Assembly (NCBI GenBank): GCA_031262495.1
Contig: JAISHV010000044.1
Span: 1 to 47,119, forward strand
Reading direction: 5' to 3'
DNA length: 47,119 nt
Source: Ruminococcus sp.
GTDB taxonomy: Bacteria > Bacillota > Clostridia > Oscillospirales > Ruminococcaceae
The position numbers were made by a program, and so were the translations under genes. The notes under the pieces were generated by a model. The model searched no databases, was not told where the DNA came from, and worked only from the letters and a program-made list of their open reading frames with translations. Below are positions 8,142-17,083 of the stretch, piece after piece; the stretch's first letter is position 1, and each line of letters opens with the position of its first letter.

Positions 8142-9578
8142 ATGAAATTTCAACACCCCATAGCGATAGTAACGTATACTACGCGAAAATTTTGGCTGCT
8201 CATTATACCGCTTTTGCGTAATTTAGCGGTCAATAATTTTGATGTTGTGCGCTGGCTGGGCGGCAGTATATGGGATATACTGCTTGCAGCGGCTATTTTA
8301 GGCGTCGCTTTGATTCAATATTTCACGGTAACTTATGAATTTTTACCGTCTTCTGTAATAATAAAAAGCGGATTTTTTGTCCGCCGCGAATTTGAAATCA
8401 GATATAAAACCATCACCGCAGTAACCCTGAAAGAAACCTTTTGGGCGCGCCCATTGCGCGCTGTAAAACTCTTTGTCGATACCGACAGTCACCCGGCTAT
8501 AGGCACACTTAAATCCTCCGACTTAACACTTGTTCTCGACCGCCGTGAAGTCAGTGCGTTTAAGCGGCTGTTTCGTGACGGAAAAAGTACGGCGCAAAAA
8601 ATCAGTTATAAAAATACAAAAAGTTCACTTTTACTCTTTAGTTTCTTTTTTTCGGAAGCACTTTCGGGGGCGGTTTACTTAACTGTTTTAGTATTTCAAA
8701 GCGGACGGCTTATTACAGACACAATGCGTACGTATTTTTCGGAAATTCTTTCGCGGGCAACAGCCATTTTAGAAACTGTTTTCGGAGGGATACCCGTCGC
8801 GGCAACTGTTTTAGCGGTAATCGCTCTGTCCGGATGGGTTTTTACTGTTTTGTCGAATATGTTTAAGAATTCAAATTTCACAGTGAATCGCCGCGGCAGA
8901 TTTATTACTATTCGTACAGGGATTTTTTCAAGATGGACATATATGATTAACTCTGATTATGTAAATTACGCTGACTTCCGTCAAAACCTGCCGTCATCAA
9001 TTTTCGGATTATATTCTTTGCATATCGGCTGTACAGGATATGGGAAACAAGAAATCCCCCTCGTTATACCGATAGCTGAAAAAAATGAGCGGGAATTGCT
9101 TCTGCAAATGTTTTTCCCCCAGTTTTCACATTTTTCATCTAAGAAAATAACGCAAAACGTACCTAAACCTAATTGGGCAAGATTTATTATTCCGCCGATA
9201 ATTTTTATACTGATTCCTACAGCGGCGATAATACTTACACGAATTTTCACGGTGAAATTTTCAGGGCTGTTTTTGTTTTTGAGTGTGATGGCGCTTATTC
9301 CGGCGTGTGTATTTTTTATAGTTTCGTTTTTTGAATATAAAATCGGCGGAAAAAACGCCGACGGAACTCTGCTTCGTTATCGAAAGGGTTTTATTATGCA
9401 TACTGTTGTAACGATTAAGGAAAAAATATGTATGATACAAAAACGGCAAAGCCTCTTTCAAAAGAAACATGGTTTGTGCGATTTGACTATTTCAACGATG
9501 GGCGAAAAAGCGGTTAAACACAAAGTCAGAAGTTTAAACACAGAAGTCAGAGGTCAGAAGACAGAAGTCAGAAAATAG
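8142..9578 (+). CDS. Bacterial PH-domain membrane protein, YdbT-like, with repeat-encoded C-terminal tail
   Basis: A 478-residue protein with alternating pairs of membrane helices (about 15-65, 165-240, 345-400) and bPH2-type modules. The first is clear: YEFLPSSVIIKSGFFVRR followed by FEIRYKTITAVTLKETFWAR (about 67-105). A second lies near residues 245-310 (FTVNRRGRFITIRTGIFSRW). A third, partial module near 405-455 includes GTLLRYRKGFIMHTVVTIKEK. The last 18 or so residues (HKVRSLNTEVRGQKTEVRK) are not family sequence: they are translated from CAGANNN heptamers of element B, and the stop TAG lies within the array. The ancestral stop was presumably lost when the array formed or inserted. Confidence 0.75.
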   Translation: MKFQHPIAIVTYTTRKFWLLIIPLLRNLAVNNFDVVRWLGGSIWDILLAAAILGVALIQYFTVTYEFLPSSVIIKSGFFVRREFEIRYKTITAVTLKETFWARPLRAVKLFVDTDSHPAIGTLKSSDLTLVLDRREVSAFKRLFRDGKSTAQKISYKNTKSSLLLFSFFFSEALSGAVYLTVLVFQSGRLITDTMRTYFSEILSRATAILETVFGGIPVAATVLAVIALSGWVFTVLSNMFKNSNFTVNRRGRFITIRTGIFSRWTYMINSDYVNYADFRQNLPSSIFGLYSLHIGCTGYGKQEIPLVIPIAEKNERELLLQMFFPQFSHFSSKKITQNVPKPNWARFIIPPIIFILIPTAAIILTRIFTVKFSGLFLFLSVMALIPACVFFIVSFFEYKIGGKNADGTLLRYRKGFIMHTVVTIKEKICMIQKRQSLFQKKHGLCDLTISTMGEKAVKHKVRSLNTEVRGQKTEVRK

Positions 9579-9682
9579 AAGTCAGAGGTCAGAAGACAGA
9601 AGTCAGATGATGAAAATCAAGATTTCGGCTAAAATGCGCGGCGTTCATCATCTGACCTCTGATTTCTGATTTCTGACCTCTG
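9523..9682. repeat. Convergent heptamer arrays (element B) flanking a short core
   Basis: CAGANNN heptamers on the plus strand (about 9523-9608) and on the minus strand (about 9649-9682) face each other across a core of about 40 bp containing GATGATGAAAATCAAGATTTCGGCT. The plus array encodes the tail of the YdbT-like protein. The minus array starts immediately after the TAA of the glutaredoxin gene. The 26212-26321 locus has the same structure with a related core. Confidence 0.8.
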
Positions 9683-9964
9683 TTACACCTTTACCGGCTT
9701 TACTTTGATTTTTATTTTTTCCTTTTCTTTTTTAGCATTACTTAAAATTTTATTAATTTTTTCAAGGTCAAAACCTAAGACGAATTCGCCGCTTTCAAAA
9801 ACGGTTACGGGGACACCGGCTATACCTGTTATTGACACAAGGTCTTTGAGTGTATTTTGTGATTCGTCGATATAAAGGGTTTCGTAGGCTATTTCTTTGC
9901 TGTCAAGGTATCTTTTCAGCTTATCGCAAAATGGACAAGTGTGTGATGAATATACTTTAATCAT
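9683..9964 (-). CDS. Glutaredoxin-like protein
   Basis: A 93-residue thioredoxin-fold protein with a redox-active C10-P-F-C13 motif after the first beta strand (MIKVYSSHTCPFC). It also has a cis-proline loop, GIAGVPVTVF (residues about 46-55), and a GF-D motif before the last helix. It is closest in pattern to small glutaredoxin/NrdH-type thiol reductases used for disulfide reduction in the cytoplasm. The C-terminus is an unusual lysine-rich tail, KKEKEKIKIKVKPVKV. Element B starts directly after the stop codon. Confidence 0.85.
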   Translation of the reverse strand: MIKVYSSHTCPFCDKLKRYLDSKEIAYETLYIDESQNTLKDLVSITGIAGVPVTVFESGEFVLGFDLEKINKILSNAKKEKEKIKIKVKPVKV

Positions 9965-10094
9965 TTTAAAATCTCCGATTTTTTTTGTTTTTATTTTATG
10001 CGTAAATTGGTGAAATAATATATTTAAATTTTAACAGTTACTTTGTCAGTTAAAAATTTACGTTTGATTTGATTTAAAATATTTAATTTTAGTA
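9965..10094. other. AT-rich divergent intergenic region
   Basis: It separates the minus-strand glutaredoxin gene from the plus-strand nitroreductase-like gene and is very AT-rich. GGAG before the glutaredoxin ATG is visible; I found no convincing minus-strand promoter. Confidence 0.4.
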
Positions 10095-10123
10095 TTGTAA
10101 TTATCAAAAAAATGTGATATAAT
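10095..10123 (+). promoter_or_regulatory. Promoter of the nitroreductase-like gene
   Basis: TTGTAA (10095-10100), a 17-bp spacer and TATAAT (10118-10123) preceded by TGTGA. The leader of about 50 nt ends in the strong ribosome site AAGGAGG. Confidence 0.65.
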
Positions 10124-10178
10124 TATTACGGTAATATTATTGCCTTGAAATTTTTTCAAAAAAACAAGGAGGCAGAGC

Positions 10179-10892
10179 ATGATGGATTTGAAGACGGCTG
10201 TTGATTTACGGCACTCAAGACGTGCTTATATTCCCGAGACTTTGCCGCTTGATACGGCGTGTAAATTACATGATTATGTGACGGAACTTAACAGAATCCC
10301 GGGCGTAAATATACATTTTCTTACCAATAATTCCGATGCCTTTGACGGTATTTTAAAAAGCTACGGATTTTTTTCCGGTGTTAAGAATTATTTTGTCGTT
10401 GTCCGTAATATCAATAACCCGAACAGTACCGTAAAAGCCGGGTATTACGGCGAAAAGCTTGTACTCTACTGTACAACACTCGGACTCAATACTTGTTGGG
10501 TCAGCGCTACGTTTGACAGAAAATCATGCCCTGTTGACATCGCCGAAAATGAAGAAATCTGTGCCGCAATCCCTGTTGGACATTCGCCGCGCCGTAAGAG
10601 TATATCCGAAAACCTGTTAGAAGCGGTATATCATCCGCGTTCAAAACGGTTAAATGAGATGTATATTGCTGAAAAAACACCGCCGCCTGAATGGTTTTTA
10701 CGCGGCATTGCGGCTGTAGTTAAAGCACCCTCTGCGTATAACCGCCAGCCTGCGAAATTCATTTACCACGCAGACGGTACTGTGGGAGTTGAGCTTCGTC
10801 AGACTGACAAATCCGGCAGTATCGACCTCGGTATTGCAGGACTGCATTTTGAAATCGGTTCGGGCAGGAAATTAATATTATTCTCCGCTTAA
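10179..10892 (+). CDS. Nitroreductase-family protein
   Basis: A 237-residue protein similar in pattern to FMN-dependent nitroreductases of the TM1586/NfsA-like group. It begins with an AVDLRHSRRAY block (residues about 6-16), the typical R-x-S-x-R FMN phosphate site. A middle GYYGEKLVLYCTTLGLNTCWV helix-strand follows (about 87-107). A second half, VVKAPSAYNRQPAKFIYH, repeats the A-P-S-x-x-N-x-Q-P element that contacts FMN. It probably reduces a quinone, nitro compound or similar using NAD(P)H; the substrate is unknown. AAGGAGG lies about 5 bases before ATG 10179; the ATG at 10182 is an equally good start. The ABC exporter pair follows on the same strand. Confidence 0.85.
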   Translation: MMDLKTAVDLRHSRRAYIPETLPLDTACKLHDYVTELNRIPGVNIHFLTNNSDAFDGILKSYGFFSGVKNYFVVVRNINNPNSTVKAGYYGEKLVLYCTTLGLNTCWVSATFDRKSCPVDIAENEEICAAIPVGHSPRRKSISENLLEAVYHPRSKRLNEMYIAEKTPPPEWFLRGIAAVVKAPSAYNRQPAKFIYHADGTVGVELRQTDKSGSIDLGIAGLHFEIGSGRKLILFSA

Positions 10893-10971
10893 ATCGCCTT
10901 GCGTGTATTAAATGCACGTCAGCTATGTTAACGAACTCAGTATTAAAATATCTTCTGAAAAACTTTTGACA

Positions 10972-12744
10972 ATGAAAAAACTTTTGCCGCATTTAAAACA
11001 ATACCGCCTTTTCGTTATTCTTGCCCCGATTTTTATGCTCGGGGAAGTAATCGGTGACTTATCTGTACCGAAACTCATGAGTGGTATTATTGACAACGGT
11101 GTTATAGCCGGAAACATGAACGTAATAATCGAAAACGGTCTGCTTATGCTGCTCTGTGCTGCATTAGGCGGACTTTTCGGTGTATTATGCTGTGCGGCGG
11201 CTTCTTATGTTGTTCAGGGGTTTGCAGCCGACTTACGCGCCGATATGTATAAGCGCATTATTCATCTGTCGTTTGAACAGACAGACTCATTCACGACAGG
11301 CTCACTTATTACGCGCATGAGCAGTGATATTAATCAGCTTAAACAGTTTATCGAGATGTCTCTGCGGGGCTTTATACGTTCCGTAATGCTCTTTTTCGGC
11401 GGTATTATAATGCTCATAAGCCTTGATACGCGTTTCGGGGTTGTTGCGTTAGCGGCTTTGCCTATAGAAGCTGTGATAATGATTATCGCGCTTAAAAAGG
11501 CGTTTCCGCTTTATAAGGCGGTTCAGGTTAAACTTGATAATGTAAACGAAATTGTCTCCGAGAATATAAACGGTGCGCGGACAATTAAATCATTTGTGCG
11601 TGAAGACTATGAAGAGGCGCGTTTTGAAACTGCGAATGAAGACCTGACGGATAAGAATTACCGCGTGTTATCACTGCTTGCGAAAATGAATCCGCTGCTT
11701 CATATCGTGATGAGCTTGTCTGTCGCACTTATTATTCTGATAGGCGGTTATAGCATTACGCCGGACGCTGAATTCGGTGTCGGTGAAATAATGGCGGCAG
11801 TAACATATATTACGCAAATTCTTCATTCAATGATGATGATGGCGAATATGTTTCAGACGGTTTCGCGTGCTAATGCCTCGGCAATGCGGATTAATGAAAT
11901 TTTTGACATTGAACCTGCAATAATAGGCGGAGAAATTACAGCGAAGAACTTAACAGAGGGTTCTGTACGTTTTGAAAATGTAAGATTTTCATACCCGGGA
12001 AGCGGCGCGGAGACACTTAAAGGCATTTCACTGACGATAAAACCGGGTGAACATTTCGCGATTTTAGGTGCGACAGGCTCCGGGAAATCCACTTTCGCAT
12101 CACTCATTCCGCGCTTTTATGATACTACAGGCGGGAATATTTATGTAAATCGAATTGACACGCGTGATTATACGCTTGAGGCTTTGCGGGATAAAATCGG
12201 TATTGTAATGCAAAAAACCGAGCTTTTTTCAATCAGTGTTGCCGATAATATCAGTCATGGGAAGCCCGGAGCTTCAATGGACGAAATCATAACCGCCGCC
12301 GCGGCAGCGCAGGCGGACGAGTTTATTTCACTGATGGAAAATGGTTATGAAACAGTTATAGCGGAAAAAGGTTTTTCAATGTCAGGCGGACAAAAACAAC
12401 GAATTTCCATAGCCCGCGCTATCATCAAAAAGCCCGAAATCCTTATTTTTGACGACTCTACATCGGCGTTAGACCTTGCCACGGAAAAACGCCTGTCAGA
12501 GGCGATTAAAGAGCATTGTCAGGGTACTACCGTAATCAAGGTTGCACAACGAATAAACAGTATAATCCACTGTGACAGGATAGCGGTTATTGACAATGGT
12601 ATGATTGATTCTATAGGCACTCATGAAGAACTGATGCTTAATTCTGAAATCTACCGCGAAATCTATAATTCCCAAAACCGCGTGCCGGCGGCAGACGAAA
12701 AGGAGGTGAGTTTTGATGAATACCTCGAACGAGAAATCGGTTAA
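10972..12744 (+). CDS. ABC exporter half-transporter with degenerate ATP site (BmrC/TM287-like)
   Basis: About 590 residues: six membrane helices (residues about 15-310, starting MKKLLPHLKQYRLFVIL) and a nucleotide-binding domain. Visible are Walker A GATGSGKST, the Q-loop MQKTELF, signature MSGGQKQR, Walker B EILIFDD followed by STSALD, and the H-loop region KVAQRINSI. The catalytic glutamate after Walker B is aspartate and the switch histidine is glutamine, so this subunit contributes a degenerate ATP site. The partner follows with overlapping genes. An in-frame ATG at 10912 would add 20 residues, but the homologous N-terminus is the ATG at 10972; neither has a good ribosome site. Substrate is not predictable from sequence; drugs or peptides are typical of the family. 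Confidence 0.93.
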   Translation: MKKLLPHLKQYRLFVILAPIFMLGEVIGDLSVPKLMSGIIDNGVIAGNMNVIIENGLLMLLCAALGGLFGVLCCAAASYVVQGFAADLRADMYKRIIHLSFEQTDSFTTGSLITRMSSDINQLKQFIEMSLRGFIRSVMLFFGGIIMLISLDTRFGVVALAALPIEAVIMIIALKKAFPLYKAVQVKLDNVNEIVSENINGARTIKSFVREDYEEARFETANEDLTDKNYRVLSLLAKMNPLLHIVMSLSVALIILIGGYSITPDAEFGVGEIMAAVTYITQILHSMMMMANMFQTVSRANASAMRINEIFDIEPAIIGGEITAKNLTEGSVRFENVRFSYPGSGAETLKGISLTIKPGEHFAILGATGSGKSTFASLIPRFYDTTGGNIYVNRIDTRDYTLEALRDKIGIVMQKTELFSISVADNISHGKPGASMDEIITAAAAAQADEFISLMENGYETVIAEKGFSMSGGQKQRISIARAIIKKPEILIFDDSTSALDLATEKRLSEAIKEHCQGTTVIKVAQRINSIIHCDRIAVIDNGMIDSIGTHEELMLNSEIYREIYNSQNRVPAADEKEVSFDEYLEREIG

Positions 12745-14587
12745 ATCAAACACCGCACGACCTGTTGAAAACATACGTTTAGGCGGTCATCGCTCACGTT
12801 CGCCCCAGAACATCGAAAAGCCGAAAGAATTACGCCGTACTTTAAAGCGATTATTGAAATTTTTAGAAAAAAGAACATTTTTTCTGTTGATTTTAGTGAT
12901 GGTTATAGTAACGGGCTGTTCTTTGATAACTCCCTCGCTTCAAAAATCGGCGATTGATTCGGTTTCATTCAGCGAAGAAACGGGTTTCGGCGTTGATTTA
13001 GAGCAACTCGGCGTTATGGTTATGTGGCTTATCGTTACGTATATAATGCAAGCTTTATTTACCTATTTTCAGGGGATTTTGTCGGCTAAACTTTCAGCAT
13101 CAACGGTTTTAAGGCTGCGCAAGGATTTATTTAATAAAATCGTTCGCCTCACAGTTTCTTATACCGACAATCACAGTCACGGCGACATTATGTTTCGTAT
13201 GACAGGGGACGTTGAAAATATCTCAAATGCGGTTTCTGTATCTGTGGGGTCGCTGATTACGGGATTGCTCACAATAATCGGGACTAATGTAATTATGGTT
13301 TACTATTCACCGATGCTTACATTGATTTCGGTGATGTCAATACTGTTGACGGTGATAATTTCGACCAAGCTCAATAAGGTTATGCGTAAATATTTCGTAA
13401 AACAACAGGAGCTAAACGGCATATTAAGTGGTCATATCGAAGAAACTGTTACGGCATATAAAACCGTAACGGCGTATAATCTTCATCAAAACGCTGAAGA
13501 TAAATTTAATAAAACCAATGCTAAAATCAAACGAAACGGCTTTCGCGCACAAATGCTTGTAGGCGTTATGGGACCTTGTCTGAATTTTGTCTCGAATTTC
13601 GGATTTTTGTCGGTTGCTGTTTTCGGCGCGGTTTTTGCTTTGAACGGGTCAATTACAGTGGGGACAATTCAGGCGTTTTTGATGTATTCAAAACAATTTT
13701 CACGCCCTGTTAATGAAATAGCCAATCAAATTGCCGTAATCCAAACCGCCGCTGCGGGTGCTGAACGTGTTTTTGAAATTTTAGATGCAAAAAACGAAGA
13801 TGAAATAGAAGATTTTAACCCCAACCTCGAACTTACAGTGGAGCTGACGAAAGGTAAATTAGACTTCCGAGATGTGCGATTTTCGTATATTGAAGGCAGA
13901 GAGGTTTTAAAAGGTTTCTCGGCGAGTATAAAAGCGGGTCAGAAAATCGCCGTAGTAGGTGCGACAGGATCGGGGAAAACTACAGTCATAAACCTATTGA
14001 CGCGGTTTTACAGCCCCGACAGCGGTGTAATTGAGATTGACGGAATACCGATTGAAAATTACCCCAAAGATGAATTGCGAAAAGCTTTGGGGGAGGTTTT
14101 GCAAGATACGTTTCTATTCAGCGACACTATCGGTAAAAATATTCGTTACGGTGATTTTGAAGCCGATGATGAAGCAGTCAGAGCAGCAATAAATGAATCT
14201 GCCTGTGACAGATTTATTGAAGCCCTGCCGGGCGGCGAGGATTTTATGCTCTCAGAGGGCGGTGAGAATTTGAGCGCGGGACAGCGGCAACTCCTTGCGA
14301 TAGCAAGGGTTGTACTCAAAAACCCGAAAATCCTTATTTTAGATGAAGCTACATCGAATGTCGATACAAGAACCGAAATGCATATTACGGCGGCAATGCA
14401 AAAGCTGATGAAAAACCGCACAACCCTCATAATAGCCCACAGACTCTCAACAATTCGCGGCGCTGATAATATTTTAGTCATAAGCGGCGGCAGAGTCGTA
14501 GAACAAGGCAATCATGACGATTTAATTAGACAAGGCGGAGAATATTTTAAACTCTATAAAACACAATTTGAGGGCAGAGAAACATAA
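12716..14587 (+). CDS. ABC exporter half-transporter with canonical Walker B (BmrD/TM288-like)
   Basis: 623 residues: an N-terminal cytosolic extension of about 45 residues, six membrane helices (about 50-345) and a nucleotide-binding domain. Walker A GATGSGKTT, Walker B ILILDEATS and the switch histidine in IIAHRLSTI are all canonical, but the signature is LSAGQRQ rather than LSGGQ. Since the signature of one subunit faces the Walker A/B of the other, this altered signature pairs with the altered Walker B and H-loop of the upstream subunit. That is one degenerate and one canonical site, as in known heterodimeric exporters. AGGAGGTGAG (12701-12710) precedes the ATG at 12716, which lies inside the upstream gene (29-bp overlap), so translation is coupled. 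The TAA is followed by elements B and C. Confidence 0.94.
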   Translation: MNTSNEKSVKSNTARPVENIRLGGHRSRSPQNIEKPKELRRTLKRLLKFLEKRTFFLLILVMVIVTGCSLITPSLQKSAIDSVSFSEETGFGVDLEQLGVMVMWLIVTYIMQALFTYFQGILSAKLSASTVLRLRKDLFNKIVRLTVSYTDNHSHGDIMFRMTGDVENISNAVSVSVGSLITGLLTIIGTNVIMVYYSPMLTLISVMSILLTVIISTKLNKVMRKYFVKQQELNGILSGHIEETVTAYKTVTAYNLHQNAEDKFNKTNAKIKRNGFRAQMLVGVMGPCLNFVSNFGFLSVAVFGAVFALNGSITVGTIQAFLMYSKQFSRPVNEIANQIAVIQTAAAGAERVFEILDAKNEDEIEDFNPNLELTVELTKGKLDFRDVRFSYIEGREVLKGFSASIKAGQKIAVVGATGSGKTTVINLLTRFYSPDSGVIEIDGIPIENYPKDELRKALGEVLQDTFLFSDTIGKNIRYGDFEADDEAVRAAINESACDRFIEALPGGEDFMLSEGGENLSAGQRQLLAIARVVLKNPKILILDEATSNVDTRTEMHITAAMQKLMKNRTTLIIAHRLSTIRGADNILVISGGRVVEQGNHDDLIRQGGEYFKLYKTQFEGRET

Positions 14588-14651
14588 CAACACAGAGGAC
14601 AGAGGCGAGAGGACAGAATACAGATTTTTGTAGGGGCTGTCGCCCCTACAG
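14588..14651 (+). repeat. Elements B and C after the ABC exporter stop
   Basis: Heptamers CAGAGGA, CAGAGGC, GAGAGGA, CAGAATA and CAGATTT start a few bases after the TAA (14588-14627). They are followed by the short palindrome TGTAGGGGCTGTCGCCCCTACA (14629-14650), element C. The order stop-B-C equals that after degV and mreB. Confidence 0.8.
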
Positions 14652-14679
14652 TTAAACATTCAATTTTCACAAAAAAACC

Positions 14680-14708
14680 TTGATATTTTCACTGAAATAT
14701 GATAAAAT
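14680..14708 (+). promoter_or_regulatory. Promoter of pyk
   Basis: TTGATA (14680-14685), a 17-bp spacer and TAAAAT (14703-14708) with an adjacent TATGA. The leader is about 33 nt. Confidence 0.7.
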
Positions 14709-14747
14709 AAATAGGATATATTAGATTGACTTAAAGGAAGAATTTAT

Positions 14748-16172
14748 ATGAGAAAAACCAAGATTATTTGTACCATAGGACCGGCTACCGATGATGATGA
14801 TGTAATGCGGGAGATGATGCTCGGCGGCATGAGTGTTGCGCGGTTTAACTTCTCTCACGGTGACTATGAAACGCACCGCAAGCGTTTTATTCAGGTTGAG
14901 CGTTTGCGTTATGAATTAGGTATTCCTGTCGCTACTCTGCTTGACACAAAAGGTCCCGAAATAAGGCTGGGGAATTTTGTTGACGGCAAACCCGTCACCA
15001 TTGAAGATGATGCAATATTTACGCTTACTACAGACGACATAGAGGGTACTGCCGAGCGCGCTTCAATTACCTATAAAGGACTGATTGATGACATGAAAGT
15101 CGGAAAGCCTATCCTCATTAATGACGGTGCGGTTGAACTAAAGGTTGAAAAAATCACCAAAACAGACATTGTATGTAAAGTAATAGTAGGCGGCGTTTTG
15201 TCAAACCATAAGGGGATTAACGTTCCCGGGACAGACCTATCGCTCCCTTATATTTCCGAAAAGGATATGTCTGACCTCGAATTCGGCTCAAAAATGGGGT
15301 ACGATTTTATTGCCGCCTCGTTTGTGCGTTCGTCCGCCGATGTATTGTTTTTGCGCAAATGCTTAAAAAGCCTCGGTTGGAATACACCGCGAATTATCGC
15401 TAAAATTGAGAATGCCGACGGGGTAAATAATATCGACGAAATCATTGAAGCGGCTGACGGTATTATGGTTGCAAGAGGCGATATGGGTGTTGAAATCCCG
15501 TTTGAGCAAATCCCGGCTATTCAAAAAGAGATAATCCGAAAGGTTTATATGGCGGGGAAATATGTTATTACAGCGACACAAATGCTTGAATCTATGATTA
15601 CCAATGCCCGCCCTACACGTGCTGAAATTACGGACGTGGCAAATGCCATTTACGACGGAACGTCTGCAATTATGCTCTCAGGCGAAACCGCCGCCGGGAA
15701 ATATCCCGTTGAAGCGGTAAAAACGATGGCTTTAATCGCCGAAACCACCGAAAACAACATAAACTACGGCAAACGCCTTATGGAACGCCCCCATATTTCA
15801 TCAAAAGATGCGGCTACAACGGATGCAATAAGTCACGCCGCCGCAACTATTGCCACAGACCTCGGTACAAAAGCCATTATCACGGTGACAAAATCCGGCT
15901 CAACAGCGCGTAATCTATCTAAATTCCGCCCGGGCTGTATGATTATCGGCTGTACGCCGAATGATGTGGTTTTGCGGCAGATGGCTATCAGTTGGGGCGT
16001 AATCCCCATTATGATGGACGAGAAAAGCAATACCGATGATTTACTTGAAGCGGCACTCAAAGCCGCCAAAGACAGCGGTATTATGGAAAAGGGCGACCTC
16101 GCCGTTATTACCGCCGGTATACCTCTCGGTGTCGCAGGGAATACGAATATGCTTAAGATTGCCACTGTATGA
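14748..16172 (+). CDS. pyk: Pyruvate kinase
   Basis: Converts phosphoenolpyruvate and ADP to pyruvate and ATP, the last step of glycolysis. The 474 residues match the basic enzyme without the extra C-terminal PEP-utiliser domain seen in Bacilli. Visible are the N-terminal RKTKIICTIGPA, the RFNFSHGDYE block (residues about 32-41), LLDTKGPEIRLG and the catalytic IIAKIENADGVNNIDEII region (Lys near 218). MVARGDMGVEIP and the TATQMLESMI signature also appear. AAAGGAAG precedes the ATG. The cyclophilin gene follows after 62 bp and may share the transcript. Confidence 0.97.
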   Translation: MRKTKIICTIGPATDDDDVMREMMLGGMSVARFNFSHGDYETHRKRFIQVERLRYELGIPVATLLDTKGPEIRLGNFVDGKPVTIEDDAIFTLTTDDIEGTAERASITYKGLIDDMKVGKPILINDGAVELKVEKITKTDIVCKVIVGGVLSNHKGINVPGTDLSLPYISEKDMSDLEFGSKMGYDFIAASFVRSSADVLFLRKCLKSLGWNTPRIIAKIENADGVNNIDEIIEAADGIMVARGDMGVEIPFEQIPAIQKEIIRKVYMAGKYVITATQMLESMITNARPTRAEITDVANAIYDGTSAIMLSGETAAGKYPVEAVKTMALIAETTENNINYGKRLMERPHISSKDAATTDAISHAAATIATDLGTKAIITVTKSGSTARNLSKFRPGCMIIGCTPNDVVLRQMAISWGVIPIMMDEKSNTDDLLEAALKAAKDSGIMEKGDLAVITAGIPLGVAGNTNMLKIATV

Positions 16173-16234
16173 TATACAGATTTGCAAAAACTAAACAAAT
16201 TTAAATTTATATGAAAAATGAAGGAAAAAATAAA

Positions 16235-17029
16235 ATGAAAATTAAAATTAAAAAAACACTTTTCCCCGCGCTTTTAATAGCTGTATCTCTTGTATTCGGC
16301 GGATGTGAGGGGGATTCTACCGTAGAACGCGCCGAGGACGGCACAACGACCGCTCCCGCAAGTGCTGTAATAACTACCGAAGATGCAGTTATTCACAACT
16401 TTGAACCCCCCGTTGCGGGTGAAAAAATTATCGAGATGAAGATTAAAGATTACGGCACGATAAAGATAAAACTCTTCCCCGAAGTTGCCGCTTTAGCTTC
16501 TGAAAATTTCATCGGCTTAACGGAAAGCGGATATTATGACGGATTATTTTTCCATCGTGTTATTGAGAATTTTATGAATCAGGGCGGCGACCCCAGAGGC
16601 GACGGCACAGGCGGACAATCTATGTGGGGCGGTCAGTTTGACGGCGGCGTACCCGAGGGTATGTATCATTTCAGCGGTGCTGTAGCATACGCCAACAGCG
16701 GCAGTACCTCAACAGACGGCAGTCAGTTTTATATAGTTAATACCGCCGAGGGGTATAATTATTGCGGCGGATATACAGACGCAAACGGCGAAACTGTTGT
16801 TGTGACCGATATTGAAGCTTCGGGTCTGACAATGCCCGCCAATGTTCTTGAAAAGTATAAAGAAGTCGGCGGCGTACCTATGCTTGACGGGAATTATACC
16901 GTGTTCGGACAGGTTATTGAGGGACTTGATATAGTCAGACAAATCGGCTCTGTCGAAACCAATGCAGACGACAAACCTCTCGTTCAGGTTACTATGGAAG
17001 ACGTTAACGTTGTGGAATACCAAGGTTAA
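16235..17029 (+). CDS. Lipoprotein peptidyl-prolyl cis-trans isomerase, cyclophilin type
   Basis: Isomerises X-Pro bonds in exported proteins. The 264-residue protein has a basic N-terminus, a hydrophobic stretch and a lipobox VFGGC (Cys24), so it should be anchored to the outer face of the membrane. A low-complexity linker rich in T, A and E follows. The cyclophilin domain spans about residues 60-262: GLFFHRVIENFMNQGGDPRG is the active-site block, followed by the conserved GSQFYIVNT segment and VFGQVIEGLDIVRQI. An in-frame ATG at 16211 lacks a ribosome site, whereas AAGGAA (16221-16226) sits 8 bases before 16235, which I take as the start. Confidence 0.94.
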   Translation: MKIKIKKTLFPALLIAVSLVFGGCEGDSTVERAEDGTTTAPASAVITTEDAVIHNFEPPVAGEKIIEMKIKDYGTIKIKLFPEVAALASENFIGLTESGYYDGLFFHRVIENFMNQGGDPRGDGTGGQSMWGGQFDGGVPEGMYHFSGAVAYANSGSTSTDGSQFYIVNTAEGYNYCGGYTDANGETVVVTDIEASGLTMPANVLEKYKEVGGVPMLDGNYTVFGQVIEGLDIVRQIGSVETNADDKPLVQVTMEDVNVVEYQG

Positions 17030-17042
17030 TTCAAACTAAAAA

Positions 17043-17075
17043 AACTGCCCGACTCATTGAATCGGGCGGTTTTTG
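17043..17075. terminator. Bidirectional terminator between the cyclophilin gene and rnz
   Basis: AACTGCCCGA (17043-17052) pairs with TCGGGCGGTT (17062-17071) around a 9-nt loop. A T run follows on the plus strand, and the A run upstream gives a T run on the minus strand. It serves both convergent genes. Confidence 0.85.
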
Positions 17076-17083
17076 TTATTTAA

